Positions 1 to 5,296 of a stretch of 6,251 nt of DNA are shown piece after piece. This DNA is from Candidatus Dojkabacteria bacterium (lineage in GTDB: Bacteria > Patescibacteriota > Dojkabacteria > B142 > WJKM01). The stretch's first letter is position 1; every line of letters starts with the position of its first letter. The notes under the pieces were generated by a model. The model had not been told where the DNA came from. It worked only from the letters and a program-made list of their open reading frames with translations, and ran no database searches. A program made the position numbers and the translations under genes. Location of the stretch: assembly GCA_020429465.1 (NCBI GenBank), contig JAGQLH010000078.1, forward strand, positions 1-6,251, given 5' to 3'.

Positions 1-166
1 ATTGATTATTATCTTCCCCTGCAGTCAATGTAACAAACCAATCCTTGAAGAGACTGAAAATCTCTTATCTTCATATTCCTACCCCCTCCAATTATTTCTC
101 TACACTTTCCGTTAATTTAAAGCTAGAATAAAGGTATATCTTTTTAATAATAGGATTTTAGCTAGT
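1..166. other. Upstream non-coding stretch with no confident gene
   Basis: No convincing gene lies here. On the + strand one frame is open from base 2 to a stop at 113-115 and could be the tail of a gene starting outside the window, but it shows no recognisable motif. On the - strand a 21-codon frame (74 down to 9) is preceded by a GGAGG at 85-89; it is discussed as a finding. A 6-bp AT-rich inverted repeat (AAGAGA at 48-53, TCTCTT at 61-66) lacks a G+C stem and a U-tract, so it is not called a terminator. The sequence TAGAAT at 124-129 could be a -10 box for the first + gene, but no good -35 box is present. Confidence 0.4.
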
Positions 167-847
167 ATGAGCATTATCCATCCAGATCCACACACCTATC
201 TCAGAAGAATGGTCTTTAGAAAAGGAACGATTGCTATACTTGCATTTTCTGGAATACTAATAATTTCAGTAGTGAGCTTTATATTCAAAAACCTTGTTCT
301 TTCAGTAGTAGGTAGTGTTTTACTGTTAGTACTTTTTATGGTGAACTATGATAGTTTTCTTAAATATCTATTAGGTTTTATAGGAGAGTTTAGGGTTAAG
401 GGCATTATAGATTCACATGAGCATATACTCGGATACCATAATATTATTCTTCCAGGTGAGTATTCAAATATTGATCATGTAATACTTACAAAACAGGGAG
501 TTATTTGTGTGGAAACAAAGTCATTTGGCGGGAAGTTATCAATATATCAGGGAAAATGGTACTACGGTGGTGAGATGAAATGGAATCCCATGCAGCAAGT
601 AACGCAAAATTCTAAAAAATTAAAAGAGTATTTCGATAAAAATGGCGTAGATCCAGAGATAGTGCGAAGTGGAATAGTTGTACTTGGGGTTTTACCAGCT
701 AAACTAATTAGAAAAGATCGCTATAAAACAGTATTTACTTATAGACAGCTCTCTAGATATTTATTAAATCTTCCGTATTGGGATCTTGATAGATTAGAAT
801 TAGAAAAAGCAAAATCCCTCCTAGAACAACTAAAAAAGCATAGCTAA
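167..847 (+). CDS. Membrane-anchored NERD (nuclease-related) domain protein
   Basis: A 226-residue protein with two hydrophobic segments at about residues 20-40 and 43-61, followed by a NERD domain at about 70-180. Visible NERD landmarks are the Gly-Glu pair at 73-74, the NIDHVILT stretch at 101-108, the core ETK at 116-118, and an N-P-x-x-Q element at 140-144. In this family, which is related to the PD-(D/E)xK nuclease fold, Asp103, Glu116 and Lys118 would be the active-site residues, so nuclease activity is plausible, but many NERD proteins have no proven substrate. The domain should face the cytoplasm if both segments span the membrane with the N-terminus inside. The start ATG has a TAGGA 11 bases upstream; ATG at 209 (residue 15) is an alternative that still keeps both membrane segments. 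It is first in the + strand block, 24 bases before the next gene. The fold is clear, the biological role is not. Confidence 0.85.
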   Translation: MSIIHPDPHTYLRRMVFRKGTIAILAFSGILIISVVSFIFKNLVLSVVGSVLLLVLFMVNYDSFLKYLLGFIGEFRVKGIIDSHEHILGYHNIILPGEYSNIDHVILTKQGVICVETKSFGGKLSIYQGKWYYGGEMKWNPMQQVTQNSKKLKEYFDKNGVDPEIVRSGIVVLGVLPAKLIRKDRYKTVFTYRQLSRYLLNLPYWDLDRLELEKAKSLLEQLKKHS

Positions 848-871
848 ATTTACTGTAAGTTAAAAGGAATT

Positions 872-1453
872 ATGTCAAACACCAAACACATTCAATTTTT
901 GATTGGTGCATTAATTATAGTTAGTACAGCAAATCTTATGTTCTCGATTACTAATCGTTTGAAACTGAATACAAAAGAAACGAATACAGTCTCGGTTATT
1001 AATGAATCAGATGGTTTTATGTTGAAAGCAGGAGCAGTTCGGCCATGTACATTACAAATAGGTGGAGATGGTGAAAATAAACAAACCTGTATGGTAAAAC
1101 CAAGCGATAAAGAAATTGATGGCACTCCTGGTTGGGAATTAATAACATATAAAAATCACGTTCCACTCGGAATAGAAAGTATTGAGTTATCAGAGAATGG
1201 AAAAATTTTACTACTAAATTTCCCAGGGAATGATACTCCAGATCACCCACTACAATTTGATACTATAGCAGCGTGTATGGTGAGTCCCGATGAGACGTTG
1301 ATTGTGGAAGAATATGCAGTAGGTTGTAGCTTCTCACGATTTCAAGCTAGGTTGTATCTTACCAAAGGTGCTGAAGGACATCAAGACTTTACAGAGTTCA
1401 CAGATCCAGGTGGGAATATTTTCTTTTCTATGACAGGAACTAAGAGTCTTTGA
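872..1453 (+). CDS. Membrane-anchored exported protein of unknown function with four cysteines
   Basis: Not recognised as a known family. The 193-residue product begins with a short polar stretch and one hydrophobic segment at about residues 8-26, which reads as a signal anchor placing the rest outside the cytoplasm. The remainder is polar, beta-strand-like and rich in Gly, Asn and Asp. It carries four cysteines, at 59, 73, 135 and 152. Their even number and exported position suggest two disulfides, probably 59-73 and 135-152. No lipobox, sortase signal or catalytic motif is visible. The ATG has AAGGA at 864-868, only 3 bases away, which is close but the best site available. The gene sits 24 bases after the NERD gene, and its TGA stop overlaps a possible TTG start of the following gene, so the three are probably co-transcribed. 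Confidence 0.7.
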   Translation: MSNTKHIQFLIGALIIVSTANLMFSITNRLKLNTKETNTVSVINESDGFMLKAGAVRPCTLQIGGDGENKQTCMVKPSDKEIDGTPGWELITYKNHVPLGIESIELSENGKILLLNFPGNDTPDHPLQFDTIAACMVSPDETLIVEEYAVGCSFSRFQARLYLTKGAEGHQDFTEFTDPGGNIFFSMTGTKSL

Positions 1454-1497
1454 TTGAGTTTGACGAGTTCATTTATTTTTCGAAAAGTAATGTAAGT

Positions 1498-2568
1498 ATG
1501 TCAGTAATCATTCCAGGAGAAGATATAAATATAACCCCAATAAGGGAAATAACGCCTCCAAGAGGTGATAATTCTGCAGGCACTTACTTAGCCCCGCATG
1601 TTGGCAAACCCAATTTACATATCTCTGAGCAGCTAAGAAGATTACTTGCTCGTTTGAGGGGTGAAGAAGACCCATATGCAAATATGCACCAGGTGAGTAT
1701 AAACGAAAGATGTCAGATGCGTAGTTTGAAGGATCTGGATGGCTTACTTTCTGAACTTAAAGTTTGTTCTCAAGAATCACATGATCCCTATTCCAGTGAT
1801 ATCGCAAAAGAACTCTTCGTAGCTGTGGACTCAATTAGAAACTTAGATGAAAAAGTACTGGAACGAGAGTGGAAAGGATACACAGCGCCTCATGAATACG
1901 CACATATGTTACATGAACAAAAGTATATGGCAAGTAGTATAGTATCCGATTTAGAAGACTTAGTATCCTTAGATGGTTTGAGTCCTGACGAAAAACATTC
2001 TGCATACATGCTAATAGATAGAATTAGCTGTTTAGATGAGCTAGGTGCCCTTGTCGATCAATATTCTGTAGGTGATCCAGATCAGAATGTTTTTATTTAT
2101 GAGTCAATAGCACGAGCAGATTTTTGCAGAATCATGCTTGGCGAATCAGAGAATTCTTTGAGCTATATGGAAAATTTATGTGATGATTTAAAAAATAATA
2201 CGAGAAATTCAATTACCAACCACACATTAGAACACTATGAAGATGTACTTGATACCTGTATGTTTTTAAGTAGAAACCCAGATTTGATTGTTGAAATTCA
2301 GAGAGGAATTATCGGACCAGAAGAGGTGAGGGAGCAAGTATTTGAAGGGGTACAAAAATTTAACCAAGATCCGAAGGGATTTTTACAAAATTTTAAAATT
2401 GATAAAAAATTTAGAATGAGACTGCATCAAAACTTTCATGAATCCACATTCCAGGGGTTAAGAATGGTAAATATGATTGCTAAAAAATTAGGTATTCCAG
2501 ATAGTAAACTCGCTACTAAGAAGAATACGTATTTGAATTCAGTAGAGGTACCAGACAAAGAGAGATGA
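1498..2568 (+). CDS. Soluble, mostly helical protein of unknown function with an HExxH motif
   Basis: Not recognised. Starting at ATG 1498 the product is 356 residues, acidic to neutral, without a membrane segment or signal peptide, and looks largely alpha-helical. After a Pro/Gly-rich N-terminal 35 residues there is a basic helix (about 42-55) and a long helical body. Residues 132-136 read HEYAH, matching the zinc-protease pattern HExxH, but no third zinc ligand in a known arrangement is obvious and the surrounding sequence resembles no metalloprotease I know. The frame is open from a TTG at 1450, which overlaps the preceding stop as TTGA with AGGA at 1435-1438 upstream; that start would add 16 residues and give translational coupling. 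I prefer the ATG because it is the commoner codon, though its own ribosome site is poor. The gene ends 6 bases from the convergent operon. Confidence 0.7.
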   Translation: MSVIIPGEDINITPIREITPPRGDNSAGTYLAPHVGKPNLHISEQLRRLLARLRGEEDPYANMHQVSINERCQMRSLKDLDGLLSELKVCSQESHDPYSSDIAKELFVAVDSIRNLDEKVLEREWKGYTAPHEYAHMLHEQKYMASSIVSDLEDLVSLDGLSPDEKHSAYMLIDRISCLDELGALVDQYSVGDPDQNVFIYESIARADFCRIMLGESENSLSYMENLCDDLKNNTRNSITNHTLEHYEDVLDTCMFLSRNPDLIVEIQRGIIGPEEVREQVFEGVQKFNQDPKGFLQNFKIDKKFRMRLHQNFHESTFQGLRMVNMIAKKLGIPDSKLATKKNTYLNSVEVPDKER

Positions 2569-2574
2569 ATAGTA

Positions 2575-3189
2575 TTATGACACACTTCTAATAGTTTCTG
2601 CACACGTACAATAATTCCCCAGATGGCAGAGTGTAATGTGCTGTACTTCAAACCTAATGGGTAGATTTTCCTCAAGGGAGCAGAGGTGTTTTTCCCCTAG
2701 GATCATTGAATCATGATGTGCTCCGAGCGTTATATGGGGTTTGAAATTCTCCCCGCTTGAATTTTCAATGTAATTGTTTACCCAATCTGCAGATCGAGGA
2801 TTAAAAGTGCTACTATTCGTAAAGTGTTCCTCAGTTACTTCATATGAGAGGAGAGGCGCAATTTCTTCAACGAGACTGTTATGAAATGCTAATAATTCTG
2901 GAGTACGAGAAATAGTAAAACTATAATTATGATCTCCCTTTTTCAATTCTGTAATTTCCAAGTTAAACGTGCTTTCATGCACTTCTAAAAGTGTTTCTAT
3001 CTTCGACCAAATTAGATCAATTTTCGAATCTTCAGCTCCCCCCATAAGGAGAGAAATATGTGGGAGCTGATTTTTGTTATTGAGTAGAATGGGTGGTTCT
3101 ATAGTTTCAGAAGCAATACTATTACTAATTTCTATCGCAAGATTAAAAATATCTTTTGGAGGAATAATTACAATATCAATGGCTTTCAT
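2575..3189 (-). CDS. 2H phosphoesterase family protein (LigT / 2'-5' RNA ligase-like)
   Basis: A 204-residue cytosolic protein with the two signature motifs of the 2H phosphoesterase superfamily: PHISL (His44, Ser46) and KPHITLG (His152, Thr154). The His-x-Ser/Thr pairs sit 108 residues apart, as expected for the two lobes of this fold. Family members cleave 2',3'-cyclic or 2'-5' phosphodiester bonds in RNA or nucleotides; the substrate here cannot be read from sequence. The start was set at ATG 3187-3189 because it lies 7 bases after the stop of the upstream gene, and the sequence from there (MKAIDIVII) looks like the first strand of the fold. An in-frame ATG at 3247-3249 would add 20 residues but overlap the upstream gene by 53 bases. 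It is the last gene of the - strand block. Its functional link to the redox genes is unknown; it may simply share their transcript. Confidence 0.85.
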   Translation of the reverse strand: MKAIDIVIIPPKDIFNLAIEISNSIASETIEPPILLNNKNQLPHISLLMGGAEDSKIDLIWSKIETLLEVHESTFNLEITELKKGDHNYSFTISRTPELLAFHNSLVEEIAPLLSYEVTEEHFTNSSTFNPRSADWVNNYIENSSGENFKPHITLGAHHDSMILGEKHLCSLEENLPIRFEVQHITLCHLGNYCTCAETIRSVS

Positions 3190-3196
3190 TCTTTTA

Positions 3197-3562
3197 TCAC
3201 TGAGAAAAAAGATATTGTGCCATTTGAGTATCTTTAAGTCTTTTGTCATGCTGATTGTAAAAAATAGTTGTCATGTCGGTATTACATTGAAAAATGTCTC
3301 CCCCTGAATGAGTTGATTTTAAGGGGCCAACATCATAGAGGTCACTATCAATTTTTACCAGACAATCCGGTGTTTTTACCGAAGTTTGAGATGTATCAAC
3401 TGATCCAACTATTGGGTCTTCAGAACCAGTTTGTACTTCATTATTTTGTAAAGATTGGGTATTTTCTCGTTTCCTTATGATAGTGTCGAATGTAATTGTA
3501 AGCGACATAATTACAACGAAATTCAAAAGGGAAATTGTTATGAGACGTTTAATTGATTTCAT
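3197..3562 (-). CDS. Small membrane-anchored cytochrome b5-like protein
   Basis: A 121-residue protein with a basic N-terminus, one membrane segment at about residues 8-28, a polar Ser/Thr/Gln-rich linker (about 31-64), and a compact cytochrome b5-like domain at about 66-120. The heme-ligand candidates are His85 in HSGG, a variant of the classic HPGG, and His105 in NQHD. The spacing of 20 is shorter than the roughly 24 of animal b5. Cys67 and Cys93 flank the first histidine and recur at identical spacing in the first domain of the protein encoded at 5297-6187, so a disulfide outside the membrane is likely. The positive-inside rule puts the domain outside the cytoplasm. Its ATG overlaps the stop of the upstream reductase gene as ATGA, indicating coupled translation, and it should act as an electron partner of that reductase. 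Heme binding is inferred. Confidence 0.8.
   Translation of the reverse strand: MKSIKRLITISLLNFVVIMSLTITFDTIIRKRENTQSLQNNEVQTGSEDPIVGSVDTSQTSVKTPDCLVKIDSDLYDVGPLKSTHSGGDIFQCNTDMTTIFYNQHDKRLKDTQMAQYLFSQ
3559..3562 (-). promoter_or_regulatory. ATGA stop-start overlap (translational coupling)
   Basis: On the - strand, the start ATG of the small b5-like gene and the TGA stop of the reductase gene share bases as ATGA. No Shine-Dalgarno sequence is visible just upstream of this ATG, so re-initiation by ribosomes finishing the reductase is the likely way it is translated. This ties the amounts of the two proteins together. Confidence 0.7.
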
Positions 3563-4869
3563 GATGAAAGGAAATTAAACTCTTCAAAGATAATGTTGTG
3601 TGCTTTCACTCCTTTTTTCATAAGTTGATCTGCTAAATCATGCATCATTCTTACGGGACCACATAACAGAAATATTTTATCAGTAAGTTCACCAGCTTCT
3701 TGCTCTAGCACTTTAGAATCTAAATGACCTTGAGTACTCGAACAGAAGTTATAGTAATTACAATTTTCCAATGGATCCATCATAGATCTAATTTCTTTAT
3801 CGTATTTAGCTTCTTCTTGATCTCTTGTGCAATAAAAGAACCATATTTTTCCTAGTTCTTGTTGGCTATTTGTTATTTTATGCCGTAATAATGATAAGAA
3901 TGGAGTTACACCAATACCCCCACCAACCCATACATAATTTTTATCTGGCTGTGTAGATATTACATCACCAAAAATACCGTGTGGTCCTAGAATAGTAACA
4001 TTTTGTCCTTTCTTGATATCAGGTAGGTAAACAGTGAAGTCACCAAGCATTTTAACTGATAGACGAATTTCATCTTCTTCCGGTGCGGAGGAGATTGAGA
4101 ATGGATGTAGTTCTGAGCTTAGATTTTTACTCGTAAATTGAATAAAAATAAATTGACCGGCTTTGAAATGTAATTTCTGGCTCACAGGCTTCATCACAAT
4201 ATCAAGAATACTCTTATCCTGTATGATTGAAGTAATTGTATACGTGTAACGTTTTGTGAATTTCCCGTATATAAAACGCTTATAAATATAAGAAAGAATA
4301 GCTAAAAATAGAAAAAAGAAAATCCAATAACGTAAAACAATGGATCGAGATGTATCACTTGTAATGAAGAAGATGTGTGCCGAGACAAATAGCAATGGAA
4401 TTCCCATAAAGTCATGGGTAAACTTCCAGATATGGTAGGGAAGTTTTATATAAAATGTTGTGATTAAGAGTACTGTAAAACTAAATAGGGCATATATACC
4501 TAAGTTATAAGCTAAACTTGATCCAGGGAGAAAGAATAATTTTGCAGCAGCTACATTTGGTAAAGCCTGTACCGCTAAAAAAACAGGATGGAATAGAAAT
4601 AAGATAAATGCAATACCACCATAGATATGATGTAGTCTATATACCTTATCTAATCCATTAAATAGATCTTCAATAAATTTTAGTCGAGTTGCAAGGATGT
4701 AATCGAATGATAATAGGAGAGTTGCAATCAGTGCACTAACTTGGCTTAATGCTTTGAATGGTTCAGTAATCATGTATTCTAGAGGATGCGCTTTACTAAG
4801 AATCCAGAGTAGAACTGTATTACTAAGTATAAATACTACAAGGATTTTCCCAATTCCCTTTTTAAACAT
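3559..4869 (-). CDS. Ferric reductase / NADPH oxidase-like transmembrane flavocytochrome b
   Basis: A 436-residue protein with the full layout of the ferric reductase/NOX family. Six membrane helices lie at about residues 8-25, 38-60, 77-102, 120-140, 148-170 and 178-197. Helix 3 carries His81 (beside His80) and His94, and helix 5 carries His152 and His165; both pairs are 13 apart, the pattern that holds two stacked b hemes. The cytosolic half has the FAD motif HPFSISSAP (255-263), GPHGIFG (295-301), the NAD(P)H motif GGGIGVTP (316-323), CGP (403-405) and a C-terminal EEFNF (429-433). It should move electrons from cytosolic NAD(P)H through FAD and two hemes to the outer face. The acceptor could be oxygen, ferric iron or, given the neighbours, the tethered b5-like proteins. 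The ATG has a strong AAGGAG 8 bases upstream. NADH versus NADPH preference cannot be decided. Confidence 0.93.
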   Translation of the reverse strand: MFKKGIGKILVVFILSNTVLLWILSKAHPLEYMITEPFKALSQVSALIATLLLSFDYILATRLKFIEDLFNGLDKVYRLHHIYGGIAFILFLFHPVFLAVQALPNVAAAKLFFLPGSSLAYNLGIYALFSFTVLLITTFYIKLPYHIWKFTHDFMGIPLLFVSAHIFFITSDTSRSIVLRYWIFFFLFLAILSYIYKRFIYGKFTKRYTYTITSIIQDKSILDIVMKPVSQKLHFKAGQFIFIQFTSKNLSSELHPFSISSAPEEDEIRLSVKMLGDFTVYLPDIKKGQNVTILGPHGIFGDVISTQPDKNYVWVGGGIGVTPFLSLLRHKITNSQQELGKIWFFYCTRDQEEAKYDKEIRSMMDPLENCNYYNFCSSTQGHLDSKVLEQEAGELTDKIFLLCGPVRMMHDLADQLMKKGVKAHNIIFEEFNFLSS

Positions 4870-4883
4870 TAAATTTACTCCTT
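4870..4883 (-). promoter_or_regulatory. Strong Shine-Dalgarno site of the reductase gene
   Basis: AAGGAG (plus-strand bases 4878-4883) stands 8 bases before the reductase ATG and immediately upstream of the TAA stop of the MAPR-type gene. It is the only near-perfect ribosome site seen before any of the five genes of this block, which suggests that the reductase is translated more independently and strongly than its neighbours. Confidence 0.75.
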
Positions 4884-5273
4884 AAGAATAGCAATTATGG
4901 GATATTTTCGAGCAATAATGTCTCCCCCGACCAAATTAAGTTCAGTTGATGAGTCTTTACCTACAAGATAATGGTATGGTCCTCCTGGTTCATAAAATTC
5001 ACGACCTCCAGTAACGTCATATACATAACCATTCATACCTACATATATTGGTTTAGAAATATCGCTACCGTCATAGGGAGCTAAATCAGCTTCGGTAACT
5101 TGCTCAAGTTCATTTTGTAAGGTTTCTGCTGCTAATTCTTGCTTTTGAACTATTTGGTTTTTTGATGATTGTATATAACCAAATAAAAATACACCTATAA
5201 AGGTTATTAATGCGATTAACAAAAGGAACAATTGTATTCGTTTATTAGAATTTTTTTTAGGGTTTAATTGCAT
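4875..5273 (-). CDS. Membrane-anchored MAPR-type cytochrome b5 domain protein
   Basis: A 132-residue protein (from ATG 5271-5273) with a Lys/Arg/Asn-rich N-terminus, one membrane segment at about residues 14-34, a short helical spacer, and a cytochrome b5-like domain of the membrane-associated progesterone receptor (MAPR) type at about 60-131. Diagnostic stretches are DLAPYDG (63-69), KPIYVGMNG (74-82), YVYDVTGG (83-90) and FYEPGGPYHY (93-102), followed by GKDSS. In human PGRMC1 the heme iron is held by the second tyrosine of the matching region; here Tyr100 takes that place and Tyr94 the hydrogen-bonding one. There is no HPGG histidine pair. Topology predicts the domain outside the cytoplasm. 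An in-frame TTG at 5277-5279 would add two residues; neither start has a clear ribosome site. It ends 5 bases before the reductase gene. Family assignment is firm; heme versus another ligand is inferred. Confidence 0.88.
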   Translation of the reverse strand: MQLNPKKNSNKRIQLFLLLIALITFIGVFLFGYIQSSKNQIVQKQELAAETLQNELEQVTEADLAPYDGSDISKPIYVGMNGYVYDVTGGREFYEPGGPYHYLVGKDSSTELNLVGGDIIARKYPIIAILKE

Positions 5274-5296
5274 GTTCAAAATATGTTGATTAAGAA

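Noticed and set aside
48..66. AAGAGA/TCTCTT hairpin as a terminator
   Set aside because: Six weak pairs with an AT-rich stem and no U-tract after it.
892..1250. Two 77-codon open frames on the - strand (892-1125 and 1017-1250)
   Set aside because: They lie wholly inside the exported-protein gene, overlap each other, and show no motif or ribosome site.
2385..2415. AT-rich palindromic stretch around AAAATTTT as a regulatory site or terminator
   Set aside because: It is in a coding region of low-complexity A/T codons and is explained by Lys/Phe/Ile codons.
1450..2568. UGA recoding to glycine, as in some small-genome bacterial lineages
   Set aside because: TGA falls at natural gene ends followed by out-of-frame starts of the next gene, and none interrupts a conserved domain.
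2436..2675. 79-codon - strand frame across the convergent junction
   Set aside because: It overlaps the ends of two better supported genes in other frames and has no family features.
2666..2695. CCTC/GAGG pair followed by a T-run as a + strand terminator
   Set aside because: The stem is only 4 bp and sits inside the 2H gene; too weak to support.
3074..3480. Two + strand frames (77 and 70 codons) opposite the 2H and small b5-like genes
   Set aside because: They are antisense shadows; the - strand genes have clear motifs and these frames have none.
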